From Cercophora sp. LCS_1 (taxonomy: Eukaryota > Ascomycota > Sordariomycetes > Sordariales > Lasiosphaeriaceae), in NCBI GenBank assembly GCA_036250225.1, contig JAPZLL010000010.1, positions 620,001 through 684,000 of the forward strand: a DNA stretch of 64,000 bases, read 5' to 3'. A model generated the notes under the pieces. That model was given only the letters and a program-made list of their open reading frames with translations, ran no database searches and was not told the DNA's origin. The translations under genes were made by a program, and so were the position numbers. Of the stretch, positions 11,877-22,437 are shown one piece after another. The stretch's first letter is position 1. Every line of letters begins with the position of its first letter.

Positions 11877-12558
11877 AAACAAGCCTGCCACGGACGCTTA
11901 TTCGACAAGCGCGGCATCCGCATCGGGCACTTCTCCTGGCAGCGCAAGCTCGACCCCAAGACAGGCCAATCTACCAACCTACCCACCATCGGCCTCACTT
12001 TCAGCCGCCCCTCGCCCGAACCCGCCGCCGTCAACATCTCTAACGTCACCACCATTCCCTCGTGCTGCAAAACCCCACCCAGCCTCCTTGCCCGCCCCCG
12101 ATCCCGCCTCCTCCCCAGAAGACATCGTACTCTCTGCACCATGGGCGTCCTCCTTTGTGGCCTCCGGCCATCCCCCCGGCCTGAATATCCCAGGTGGAGT
12201 CCTTGGCCCAACCGGCTTGGTTGTCGACGGCACCCCGCTCCCCCCGCCCGCAAAAACCTCTGCGTCCCAAAATTTCATCAACTGCAACGAACACCTGGCT
12301 GCTCCGTCCATCAGCAACGGCACCATCCAAGTCTACTCCTTCACCATCGACCGCTGGCACCCCCGCGAGCAGGGTCCCCGCGATCCAAAGCCAAGCAAAC
12401 CCTGGGTGGGGTTCAACTGGTACAACACCTCCACCGGGAAATACTGGCTGAAGATATGGAACACCGAGGTCAAGGGCGATCCCGGGCAGCAGTCGGGTCT
12501 GCCTATCGGCAATGGACAAGTGAACACGGTCGTCACGGTCCAGGGATACCTGTCGTAA
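11877..12558 (+). pseudogene. Frame-broken coding remnant, unknown family
   Basis: Coding-like sequence in two frames. From 11877, just after a CTAG acceptor-like site, one frame reads GRLFDKRGIRIGHFSWQRKL and continues open to about 12070. A second frame, shifted by one base, then carries a long open segment to a TAA at 12558, including FTIDRWHP, PWVGFNWYNTSTGKYWLKIW and VNTVVTVQGYLS. No GT-AG pair was found that joins the two frames cleanly, so a frameshift is more likely than an intron. The 5' end is not identified. I do not recognise the family. Codon-like GC-rich composition and aromatic-rich segments argue that it once coded for protein. Confidence 0.35.
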
Positions 12559-12822
12559 GACATTTTTGTCAACGGCGTAGCCGGGCTCGAGATGAGGATT
12601 GCTTCGCCCACCGTCATGGCGCCGACATTTTTGTCTTCAGGGGCGAGTGTCACCTAGCTAGCATGCGCTGAGGTCGGTGCCAGGGATTCCAAGGTTCAAG
12701 TAACACTGTTCGGTTGGATTTACAGGCGTTGTAACGTTTCCTTTCGTGGAGCGATATCGGGGTTTGGTCGTTGAGTGCTTTGTTTCGCTAGCCTGGGATG
12801 ATTTCCCACAGACGTTGATTTG

Positions 12823-12825
<3 letters not shown>

Positions 12826-12855
<30 letters not shown>
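12826..12855 (+). repeat. (TG)15 microsatellite
   Basis: Perfect dinucleotide run TGTGTG... of 15 units, followed by CGTG. It lies in the spacer between the broken remnant and the SnoaL-like gene; no function is implied. Confidence 0.95.
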
Positions 12856-12859
<4 letters not shown>

Positions 12860-13072
12860 AAGTCGGAGGCTCGCGTCGCCGGCCTCAAAGCGGGGCCGGA
12901 TGCTAAATTGCTCCGGCACGGCCTCGCGCTGAGTCGGACCGAGCCAATCGGATCAGTCGTCGCCGCGATTCATCGGGCGGAGGTCCGAGTCGGCCGCCTC
13001 ATGGATGACCGAGAACGCACGGTTCAAAGTCCGAGCGGTCGTAAAATTTCTTAAATCCGTCTTCCAGTTGGG

Positions 13073-13078
13073 TATAAA
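13073..13078 (+). promoter_or_regulatory. TATA box of the SnoaL-like gene
   Basis: TATAAA 138 bases before the ATG, followed by a pyrimidine-rich stretch and a CAA/GAC repeat leader (13182-13213, CGACAACAACGACAACGACA...) that ends at the start codon. The CAA-rich leader resembles unstructured, well-translated fungal 5' UTRs. Confidence 0.55.
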
Positions 13079-13215
13079 GTGACCAGGCTACCTGAATCGT
13101 CTCTCGGTCTCTCAGACGCAACTTCCCAATCATCTCATCAAGCCTCGTCTGTTCTTCCTCATTCACTAAGCTTGAACCTGCGACAACAACGACAACGACA
13201 ACAACAACAACCACA

Positions 13216-13704
13216 ATGTCCACCCTCCACCAGACCGCCCTCGCCGTCATCGACGCCTACAACGCATGGGACATTGAAAAGATCATGGCGGTGCGCGCAC
13301 CCGAGTGCATCCACGAGATGCAGCCGAGTACGTTGTTTTTTTTAACCCCTATTGTGGATCCAAAATGACTCGCTAACCTGACAACCAAAGAAACGCTCGG
13401 AATCCCGCCCATGGACAACACGGCGTATGAAGCCTGGCAGAAGAGCATCATGCCTGCGTTTCGCAACTTCAAAGTCGAAGTCCTCGAGGTGATTGAGGAC
13501 AAGGGTGACAACAAGGTGGCCATCTGGGCCAAGAGCAGCGCCGAGACGCCCGCCGGCCCGTATGGAAACGAGTACATGATTGTCATGCACATGAATGAGA
13601 CGGGCGACAAGCTGGTGCTGTTGCGGGAGTTTGCGGATTCGGCGTACTCGCACGAGTTTTTCCCGAGGTTGAGGGAGAAGCTGGGTGGGAAGAAGGAGGA
13701 GTAG
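13216..13704 (+). CDS. SnoaL/NTF2-like small protein
   Basis: Two exons, 13216-13327 and 13391-13704, joined across a 63-base intron; 141 residues. The sequence fits the alpha+beta NTF2-like (SnoaL) fold common in fungal proteins of 130-160 residues. An N-terminal helix (TALAVIDAYNAWDIEKIMAV) leads to a pocket-lining segment with CIHEMQP. Next comes NTAYEAWQKSIMPAFRNFKV, and then the beta strands KVEVLEVIEDKGDNKVAIWA and EYMIVMHMNETGDKLVLLRE. The final SAYSHEFFPRL is typical of the family's end. Members range from cyclases and isomerases to proteins without known catalysis; no acid-base pair can be assigned by eye. No signal peptide, so it is cytosolic. It has its own TATA box and is not linked to an obvious pathway. 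Confidence 0.8.
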
Positions 13705-13973
13705 ATTGTTTTGACGTAAAGTGGCCCAAACGGCTTGGACTTTGCGTCAGGGGCTTATTAGCTTCCGAGTGTAGAGGCGGAATGGTCGTTTATGTTGTCT
13801 GTCAATCGCATATGGTGGTGGGCGCTTATGTTAGCTTGAGGGCTTTGCCTGCCTGTGCGTACTCGGCGGTTCGGTGGACTGACTATTTCCCGCACTCTCG
13901 GAACAGCTGACTGACTTTCACTTGTGCACCAACCGTTGCTCCTCCCTAAAGACTTTGTTCCTATATGTGTACC

Positions 13974-16932
13974 TCAAATACTACCTCTTCTTGCCTTGGC
14001 TGCCTGTCCTTCCTCGCGGGGGGTTCTTGTGTTAGCATCAAATGCATCGACTTGCGCCTCATCGATTATCTCAACCCCATCCTTGGGAGGAATGGGGCGG
14101 TTATCTTCTTCCACTATAATTCTGTCAGTAGTCTGCCTGCAGCATATCGCTACAGGTGACTCACTATTGTTGTTCTTGAGCCAGGACGAAACACGCTCGA
14201 CGCTCTTGAGACTGGCTGGCGAACCACGAGAACTCTCCGGAGATTGTGGCCTGTTTTTACTCATTCGCTCTCTGCTCCTGCCCCTCTCTTCTCGCGAGGC
14301 CTGATCATAGGCGCCGCCGTGTTTGAAGAGTAAATCTTCTACAGCTTTGCCTACCACTTTGCCGAGTTCATTGGCCACCTGGGGGCTGTAGGTCGCGTTA
14401 TTCTGCATGACGTCAACGTTGACCCGTACAGCAGTCCCATTATCGTTGCGGCGCTCATATTTGTAGTTGAAACGCTCATCGCTCTGCTCAAACTTGTCGG
14501 CGGACCGAGGCGATATATCCCGACCGATATTGTCGTGCGCTTGTTGGGTCGTTCTTGGATCAAACACCCGCCGGGTCGTCTTGGTTACGTGGACGCTCTC
14601 GCTATAGTCACTGGGCGCACTCCATTCGTCTGAGCGCCTGTGAGTGATGGTGACATCCCTGTCATTGGCGACGGCGTTGTCCATGCGCTCATTGGTGGGG
14701 CGGCGTCGCGCAGGAACAAATCTGGTCGAAATCCCTGTGTTTGGTTCCTCGGCGACTGTTCGAACACGCACGGGAGAGAAGCTTCGTCGACGGTCTTGAT
14801 CGATGGTGATTGTCGTGCGATGTGGAGGAGATCGGGACCTCGCGATCCTCCGCCTGACGCTGTCGTCATCCGAGTGTTTGGAAACACTGCTACCCGGCGT
14901 GTCGTCTCCTTGGTGGATGTCAATGATGACCTGTCTGCTCGGTTTGTCCTGCTCCGAGACCGGTAGCCTATCTTGATACCCGTGCCGTGGGGACAGTCTC
15001 ACAGAAAACATGTCAGGGCAATGTTTGCGGATCAGGCCGCCTAATTCAGAACCGACGTATGGCTCGTACTTAACCGCCACCCTGAAATTGTTGCCCGTAT
15101 CTCGGGATTTATTGATGGTGAGGGCATGTTGAATCATATCCCGTGCTGCGAATCGGCGGGGCAGGGTGAGTGAGCTCGGGTGGTCCACCACTCCACACCG
15201 CATCAGCTCACCGAACAACTGAACTTTGTCCCGTTCGTCTCTGCAGGCAAGGTATTTGGACAGACAGGCAGTGAGATAGCCGCTCATGTCCAAAGTTGAC
15301 TCTTGAAGCTGACACAGACTGTCATACACAGGCCAAGGGTCGTCTGATTGGAGAATCATCTCCTGTAGACAGATCTTTTGCAGCCGGTAGTCCTGTAACT
15401 CTTCTGCCGAGCCGAGGAGCATCTTCAAGGCCGCTTTTTGTTGAGCTGATACCTCGAGTCTTGGTAGTCCAGGGTTTTCGTCACGCACTGGGATGTAGTA
15501 TGGAAGAGTTCTACCGCCCCAATCAGTTACCACGGCCAACCGGTCCATTCCTGGGCCGTTTAGCTCCAGCGGACCGGAAATACGCCCCAGGACACTTTGT
15601 CTTTGATCACCTCGCAATGCCAAGAACTCGTTCTTGGCAAGACAAGATAGAAGAAACGGGCGACTTCTGGCATGAGCAGGGAAGTGCATGATGAGATCCT
15701 TTCCGATGGCATCCGCTAGCTCCAACGCACATTCTGTGAGTGGAGGCGTTGGCGTTGATCCGTCGCTTGAGAAGATGATGATGCTCAAAATGTTGAGCAA
15801 TGCGAGCTGTGTTGCGTCGTCGGGTCGAGTCGTGGAACTCCAGCTGTCCACCATCTGTTTGAGTGCCTGGCGATCCCTCCGTTCGAAAAAGGCATCAAAC
15901 GCACTAGCAACACCATATCCCGTCATAACTGCAATGAACAAGTCATGGAAGTCCCATATTCTGCCCTGGGCGAGAAGTTGGGTGTATACTTTTTTCCATT
16001 TCGCCCAGTTTTCCAGACGGTCGACTGGCACAACCCCATCTGGAAGGTTCATGCATAGAATTAGAATCCTGACCTGGTGAGTGAGAATGTATGTTAGCGC
16101 ATCTCAGGCCTTAGAGTTGTTGAGTTCTTCGTACCCCTGTCGATGACAAACTTTCGGTCCCTGGAAGGATGGCACGCAGCGCGGCTGCGGCGTGTTGCAA
16201 GATGGGTTCTTTCTTTTCTTGCGCGTAAGACATTGCAAAGGCACGGAGCACCATCCACTCATTCTCAAGAGTTTGCCAGTCGCTCTTGTCGATAGTGTCA
16301 TTACCGTCGTTCTCACGAAAATGCACCCGACTAGCGTCCAGAGCTAGGAGGGATTTGTAGTCCTCCATCTCGAGTAAGACCTCGGCATACTGCACGAAAG
16401 CCAGTGGGTTATTGCGATGATCCTTCAGGTGTTCGTCGAAGAAGGCAAGGGCGCCACGGAAATTGCCGATTCTCATGAGACGATTGAGTATTTCGAGCTC
16501 ATCGTCAATGTCGACAAAAACATCGGCTTCCAGGTGAATGGTGACGTCTTTAGTATCAGAAGATGCATATGTTGTTTCGAAGCGGGGAATCGGCTGATCA
16601 GCAAAGCGGTCGGCTAGCCTTCCTCTGTCACATTCTCGCTGTCGTTCCCGGATGACGTCGGGGGTGATGATGGGGTCCGAGAGGTCTTTAGGGTGTTGAT
16701 ATTGGCGCAAATCGACATCTTGGTTTGGAGATGATGGTGCCAACCTTGGGGAGTCTCGGGACCATCGCGCCTGTCGTGGGACCACGGCCCGATCGCGTGC
16801 TGGCTCTCGCGGCGGTTCTTCCCAGAACTGGCGACTTTCCCAACCATTACTTCTCTTCGCATTGTTGTCGCCGCGACTGCCATCCCGGACAACTCTCTGG
16901 ATGAAATGCGGGGGAGAAGGTTTGTTCGCCAT
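13974..16932 (-). CDS. Conserved fungal orphan, TPR-like N-terminus, low-complexity RS-rich C-terminus
   Basis: Two exons on the minus strand, 16932-16135 and 16073-13974, joined in phase 0 over a 61-base intron; 965 residues. I chose the ATG at 16932 (MANKPSPPHF) because the frame upstream of it lacks protein-like character. Residues about 150-260 look like helical repeats (DIDDELEILNRLMRIGNFRG, FAEHL-type helices, NPLAFVQYAEVLLEMEDYKS), resembling TPR or PPR-like solenoids. Residues 270-560 stay helical. The last 350 residues are disordered and rich in Arg, Ser and Pro (RRRIARSRSPPHR, RRRSFSPVRVR, EERGRSRERMSK). I do not recognise a named family, although the N-terminal part resembles a widespread group of uncharacterised Pezizomycotina proteins. 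It shares a 351-base divergent promoter with the next gene. Confidence 0.75.
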
Positions 16933-17283
16933 CTTTCGCAGCAGACCCGACGTTGATTGCGGCAGGAGCCAGACACGAGCGCAAGGTTCCCGGTCAGGAA
17001 GGAACAGCCACGGCCCTGATGCAGGCAGCAATCGGGAGGGCGCCAATGAGTGGCTGAGGGAAGACAACCGGACCCCGCATGACCGGTTTCTATTAATAAG
17101 CTCACCCATCCTGCTGCCAAATTGTCTGTTTCAGCCACAGCCTGACCCAATCGTCAGCACAACTTCACATCTTTGATCTGCATTCTCCCAAACGTAACTC
17201 ACCAAAGCGTGTTGCACAGTTACGTCGGGACCAACTAGGAGCGTCCAGCGAAGAACTAGATCTACATTTCGATTTATCACGAC
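16933..17283. promoter_or_regulatory. Bidirectional promoter region between two orphan genes
   Basis: The 351 bases separate two divergently transcribed ATGs. No clear TATA box on either side. The close head-to-head arrangement suggests shared regulation, which is an inference from spacing only. Confidence 0.4.
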
Positions 17284-18837
17284 ATGAATCCCCAACACGA
17301 CGACCAGCCAAGGTTGTTGAGTGGCATTCGCCGATTCGGACGGTATGAAAAGTTCCAAGACATCAACAACCCGTCCGGACATGCCAGCGTCGGCGGCAAG
17401 TCAGTCGGCAAAATCAGCATTGACTGTCAATTCGCCTTTCGGCAGTCCCAATGGGGTGTGCTCGGCGAGGACCAGTGTCCCGTCGGTGTTTTGTACATGA
17501 ACCTCAACTTTAGCCCACCTCAAGGATGCAGATTGAAGAACGCCACGGTGACAGTCACGCTGGACGACGAAGATCCATGCCTGACTTCTTACAAACTCGC
17601 CCGGACCCAACCGACCCACGTCTCAAACACTCCAGTCCAAATCACGGACTGGTATGGTCCGAAACAACTCGCGGGTCGTGAAAGGACAATCGACAAGACA
17701 CGCTTCAAGCAATTCATCCCCGAGGCAAGCTTCATGGGCAACGGAGGCGGCGGCGTGGGCGGAGGATCAGAGACGTCGTTTCAGCAGTCGGCACGATGGC
17801 TTTTCAGTGGCCAGTTGTTGCCCGGAAAGAAGACACGCATCTACAAGACACTCCGGTGGGACTTGGTTGAGAACGAACTTGAGAAGCAACCATCTCGAAG
17901 CAACCGCGTCTACACGGCCTTCAGCTTCGTCCATTCTGGTCAGCCATTCCTCATGAAGGTTGACGTGGACGGGCGGCTTGAGAAGTGGGACAAGCAAGTC
18001 ATGTCCAAGTTGAGCTTCGGGAACGTCAAAAAGAAGGTGCGAGATAACGATGCCGTTACTCTCATCGACTTTGCCGAGTACTCCAAGTTCCAACGTCGTC
18101 TCGACGATATCGTCCACGGTTTGCCACGGGCAATGGAGATGAAGAATGTTCTGGAGACTTTGCCTGTCGTCCCTGAGCCAGTCGAGATCTCTTTTGGTGC
18201 GGCATCTCCATCCGGCAGTCAGACATTGCAGCAGCCCCAGATACCAGCTACTATCAGAGTGGAGGAATTCTTGCCCGGGAACGTCCGGCCAGCAGAGATT
18301 GCCAACAGTGTCGACCAACATCTGCTCCAAGGCCCCCCAACACCCCAATTACGACCTTGGTCTGAGAGTACTGGCACCGCGCCAAGCATCGAGGACTTGG
18401 CCCAGATGATGCGGTCACTGTCAACCCTGCTCGACCACCGGAACCAGCTAGAGGATACTCCTTTGACTAGTGCCGAAGAGACAGTTGTTGGCAGCACAAA
18501 CGATGAGGGGCTAGAAGAACCGACACAAGGCCCAAAGGAAGATATCACAGCGACTGCTCAAGTACCAACAACACCCGTGGCCACAGTGGTCCAAATCGAG
18601 GCAATCAACCACCCCGATCCAGAGTCGGTAGTAAGAATCCTTCAGATACCCGCCCTGGTGGGTGTTCTCCGGATGCTTATCGCATTGATGAGTCTCCTCG
18701 GGTATCTCCCGGCGAATCAGAAAACGGATCGCGAGGACCAAGGAGTAAAGATCGAAGAGGGACACGAAGGCGGCCGGCAAGTACCCAAAGGAGAAGAAGC
18801 ATGTTCAAAGACCACATCCAACGACGGAAAGGGGTGA
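17284..18837 (+). CDS. Conserved fungal orphan, beta-rich with C-terminal membrane segment
   Basis: Intronless, 517 residues. The first 250 residues form a beta-rich domain with alternating strands (VGKISIDCQFAFRQSQWGVL, VGVLYMNLNFSPP, NATVTVTLDDEDP). There is a glycine-rich loop (GNGGGGVGGGSETSFQQSAR) and a segment with WLFSGQLLPGKKTRIYKTLRW, a pattern I associate with a widespread uncharacterised family in Pezizomycotina. HSGQPFLMKVDVDG follows. Residues about 300-440 are low complexity. Near the C-terminus IPALVGVLRMLIALMSLLGY is a likely single membrane segment followed by a charged tail, suggesting a tail-anchored or membrane-tethered protein facing the cytosol. No enzymatic motif is seen. 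The head-to-head neighbour on the minus strand is also an orphan. Confidence 0.8.
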   Translation: MNPQHDDQPRLLSGIRRFGRYEKFQDINNPSGHASVGGKSVGKISIDCQFAFRQSQWGVLGEDQCPVGVLYMNLNFSPPQGCRLKNATVTVTLDDEDPCLTSYKLARTQPTHVSNTPVQITDWYGPKQLAGRERTIDKTRFKQFIPEASFMGNGGGGVGGGSETSFQQSARWLFSGQLLPGKKTRIYKTLRWDLVENELEKQPSRSNRVYTAFSFVHSGQPFLMKVDVDGRLEKWDKQVMSKLSFGNVKKKVRDNDAVTLIDFAEYSKFQRRLDDIVHGLPRAMEMKNVLETLPVVPEPVEISFGAASPSGSQTLQQPQIPATIRVEEFLPGNVRPAEIANSVDQHLLQGPPTPQLRPWSESTGTAPSIEDLAQMMRSLSTLLDHRNQLEDTPLTSAEETVVGSTNDEGLEEPTQGPKEDITATAQVPTTPVATVVQIEAINHPDPESVVRILQIPALVGVLRMLIALMSLLGYLPANQKTDREDQGVKIEEGHEGGRQVPKGEEACSKTTSNDGKG

Positions 18838-19049
18838 AAGGGGCTTAAGATCACTACACCAGGGAAACCGTCTTCTTCAGTCCTTTTAGTATCCCGGCTT
18901 GCCCAGCCGTACCAACACGGTACCGGAAAATAGAAGCAAACCTCTCAGTTTTATGGGTATACAAAGAAGATTTTATTCAGACATTTATAAATCGGTATGT
19001 CATCACTTGCTTGGCAACACCGACCCACTCAATACAACCACCACCACTA

Positions 19050-20135
19050 TCACGTAGGCACTGGCGGTCCAGCTGAGATGGTCGTCACCGGCCCGCTGAT
19101 CCCGATACACACATAGTACCCCAGCCACAGATCCCAACACTCACCACGGGTATTCAGATCCGGGTTCCATGCATAAAAATCACTACACAACGTCCCATGG
19201 TTAGCAAACTAATAACCCGCACTAAGACTTGACAAGCGGTGAAGGGAAAAAAAACTCACCTGAGCTGAATCCCCGCGGCATTCGCAATCGCCCAACAGCC
19301 ATCATTCTCCTGCACCTTGTAGTACCGCCGACAAGCCGTGGCGATCCCAGCCTGCACAGGCGACGGCGCCGGCGCCCCTCCCTCTCCACTACCCGCGGTA
19401 CTCGTCACCGGGGCCGAAGACGTAACCGAAACCGACCCCGAAGATATTATCGAGGAACTAAAATTGGTAGGAGTAGGCCCTGCAGAGCCCACCCCCGTCG
19501 TAGTAGTCGCCTCATCATCCGTCACGCTCACGCACACATGATAGTCCGGCACCAGACCGGCGCAGCCTGTCCCGACGCTTGGGTTCCACGCGAGGAAATC
19601 CTCCACCGAGATGCGGTTCCGCGACGCGATGCGCTCGCACGTATCATCGACATGCACAATCTGCAGTCGGACGCACTCGGGCGTGATGCCCGGCTGCGTA
19701 AGGACGGGTTCCTCCTCCGGCACGGTCCCGGTGGGTATCGGAATCGGAGCCGCGGTGCGGGCTGCGGGGGTCCCCGGCACGCCAACGCAGTAGCAGTAGT
19801 CGTCTTCGACGCCCTTGGAGCAGTTGGTGCCGACCGAGGGGTTCGTTCCACTGGGTGAATTCGGTCAGGGAGAAGCGGCCAAACATGTCGACGATGTCTT
19901 GGCAGGTGTCGGAGAAGGCGCGGTACCATCGCTGGCAGTTGATTGTGATCCAGGGCTTGACCGGCTCGCCGACGGCTACGTAGGTTACCGTTGGGGGAGG
20001 GGGCATTTCGGAGCCGGCCCAGGTGCAGTAGTAGTTGCCGGCCCAGAGGCCGTTGCAGTTGCCGTTGAGGAAGGGGTGCCAGGCCATGAACTGGGCCTCG
20101 GTGGCGCGGCTGAGGAGCATTTGGCATGTGTCGTC
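19050..20135 (-). pseudogene. Four-LysM secreted protein broken by a 4-base duplication
   Basis: Minus-strand exons 20135-19260 and 19182-19050 (intron GTGAG...TAG, 77 bases). The upstream exon with the signal peptide is not resolved, so the 5' end lies beyond 20135. Four LysM units can be read: DDTCQMLLSRATEAQFMAWH; WITINCQRWYRAFSDTCQDI to FTQWN; CVRLQIVHVDDTCERIASRN to FLAWNPS; and CRRYYKVQENDGCWAIANAA to DFYAWNPD, completed only through the final exon. In LysM 2 the WNPS motif is split by a tandem GTTC duplication (plus strand GTTCGTTC, 19841-19848). It shifts the frame by one; both sides are otherwise open and conserved. Inter-domain linkers are Pro/Thr/Ser-rich. Multi-LysM secreted proteins bind chitin and can act as effectors. 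As read, translation would go out of frame after LysM 2. An assembly error must be excluded. Confidence 0.8.
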
Positions 20136-20439
20136 CTGGAAGGGGTGGATGGATGGTTAGTGATGAGACTTTGGCTTCGTGCCATGAGGAAGGGAATTTG
20201 GGGAAAAAAACAACATCCATACTCGTCCCGCCTTCTGTATCTATTCATCTTGCCGACACCAAAATTGCCATTGTACTCACATGCCATCCGGTACGCCATC
20301 CGCGCTGCAATGGGATGAGCTGTGGAATTTGCAAAGGGCATACGGACGAACGGTGAGAGTGGCGTCCTGATTGTGTCTGATCGCGTCGGCGTGACGAGGA
20401 GAGGGGGTGGGCAGAGGGATTTTCGTGCTGAAAGGGGCG

Positions 20440-21640
20440 GGTAGTTGTTTGAAACGGAGCAGATGGGGCCGGTTTGGAGGATTGTGTCTAGATGGCGGCC
20501 GGGAACGGTGAGGGTTGTTGAGGATCGTGTCCAACTTGGCTGTTTTGAACAAGCGGGAGAGTTGGACCACGTGGGAATGGATGGCCAGGCGACGGGGTAT
20601 GAAGCGGTGAAGAAGGCAATGGTTGGTGAGATGGACCAGTTGGGGACCCATAAGGGTAGATCGGGGATGGGTGTTCCAGGGATGTGGTGGCTGAGAAGAT
20701 TGCTGAGGCCGATGTGTGGAAGGAGGGCGGTGGCGAGATTCGTGTAGACTTGGGCTGGGGTGAGGGAGTAGTCGGGTTGGATTGTGATATTTTGGTGGTC
20801 GGGGCGTGAGTTGCCTTCATCGAGATCTCCAAGATTTTCTTGGTATTCGGCATCAACAAGAGGGAGGATGGCGTAAAGCTTGTCCCGGGGATCTGTTGCT
20901 TGGCAGTGCCTCGTTTCTTCGAGTCTTCTGACCAAGAGGGTTGCGTACTCTTGGAACCAGGGAATGGATGCCGATCCTGATCGATAGGCTGTATGCCCAA
21001 CCACGTAGGGTAACCTGAGCCCTTCCATCTTTCGGACGCTTACCCCGATCCAATGGTAGAGAGTGCAAAGATCCGCCCACTCGAGTTCCTCGCCACCACA
21101 AATGAGCAGAGCGCGTTTCGCAAAGAAGGTCTCTTGAATGAGCCAGACTCGGTGAAACCAGGATCGCTGGAAGAACTTCTTGATGGTCTCGACATGGGGT
21201 TGGGGTGGCATAGACGTACTTGTCCTGTCTCCCAAGTCTGAAGCGGCACCGAGCTCCCGGATCCAGGCCATCATTGAGTTGCTCTCATCATAGCTCTCTC
21301 CGATGTATACAATAACGCAAGTTGCACCTTGGTAAATTCTTGTCATGAGCTGAAGCCGACGGTTCCGTTCGGCGACGCATGACTAGTCAATGCAGATGGC
21401 GTCAATCCAGAGGATCCGGAGCTCTTGCGGCTGTCTCAGGCGTTTGAGAGCTGCATAGCAGTTTAAGGTGACAGTAAGCCCTCTCTCTGTTGTTGAAGGA
21501 CCTGCATCGTCGGGTTTAATGGGGATGGTATTTGCCGGATTGTCCCAGGTGTAAGAAAGACACCGTAGGCCGGCGCATCGTCGAGACGGAGATTCAGGAG
21601 TTGGATCCGGATTGGGTCTTCGAAAGACGGAACTCGTCAC
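20440..21640 (-). pseudogene. HET-domain (heterokaryon incompatibility) gene, decayed
   Basis: HET domains mediate non-self recognition and cell death in filamentous fungi. On the minus strand the domain start is recognisable as DPIRIQLLNLRLDDAPAY. A one-base frameshift near 21563-21569 leads to CLSYTWDNP, then LRILWIDAICID. Next is an in-frame TAG at 21385-21383, exactly where the family has a conserved Gln (ICINQ), then AERNRRLQLMTRIYQGA, VWLIQETFFAKR, CGGEELEWADL, DPRDKLYAILPL and LPLWVPNWS. CAG to TAG is a C-to-T change in CpA context. The 5' exon is not identifiable: a TGA lies just upstream in the required frame. The 3' end merges into the LysM gene region, and 20440 is where recognisable HET-like sequence stops. 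With at least two disabling changes I call it a pseudogene. Confidence 0.85.
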
Positions 21641-22437
21641 CGGCTCCTTGTCGTAACATTGCTATCGCAAATTTCAGGGTCCTTCGACGTTGCCTAGATC
21701 AAGAGCACCGCATCTTACATGTAGGCAAACGCGAGATGATGACACTTCCGCTCATGTGCTGAGTAAGAACTCCTCTCAAGCTGAGCGACGCGTCTGCTAT
21801 CTATTGGACATGGACTCAACCAATCCTAATCATCTCGCATGCAGACCTTACCCCCTTTGCGAAAGCCTTGGTGTTGACAGCTGCAACCAAGGGCTTTCGC
21901 CTTGACCTGAAAGACCGTGCAGATGAAAGAGGAGGAACAGGACTGAAATCTGAAAAACGCCTGGACAATTGCGATTCCACTGTGGTGTGATGTAAAAATT
22001 GACATGCAGGCTACAGATTTGGAATAGCCTGCGCTGAATGCATCGCTAACCCCGCGTTCAATATTTGTGCGGCTGAACGTGTTGCACGTGGGTGTCGAGT
22101 CTGGACCGCAGGGCCTTATCTCGAGCTGGATGAGGCACTCAATGGTCACAACTAGCATTTTGGTTGACCAATGAAGCGGGCGCCCGCTCTTCGTGATGGT
22201 TGCAATAGACAGCCACATTTTTGGGGGTGGTTCGAGACCAGGATACGTCTTGGGAAGGCTCCCTGTCGCTCGTGGGCTGTTCAAAAAATAAAAGCACCTG
22301 ACCCAGAGCCTTATGTGGAAAAAGGAGATGATTCCCTCCTCACCCACCTCCCAAGAACTTCTCCCCCGTCCTCTCAAGTCGCAATAAGAAAGGCCCTCGG
22401 ACTCTACTACATCCCTCTGACCACATAGGTAGCAACC
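21641..22437. other. Spacer between HET relic and the anchored orphan
   Basis: No supported gene. The right end (from about 22300) is the likely leader of the next gene. A CCCTCCTCACCCACCTCCC stretch and a CACATAG acceptor-like site at 22422-22428 may mark a 5' UTR intron. Confidence 0.4.

Noticed and set aside
12826..12855. (TG)n run as a regulatory or Z-DNA element
   Set aside because: It is a plain microsatellite in a spacer; nothing ties it to a gene.
19985..20439. Continuation of the HET frame into the LysM gene as a HET-LysM fusion
   Set aside because: The LysM sequence is in a different frame and begins behind its own splice acceptor at 20136, so the open HET frame across it is accidental.
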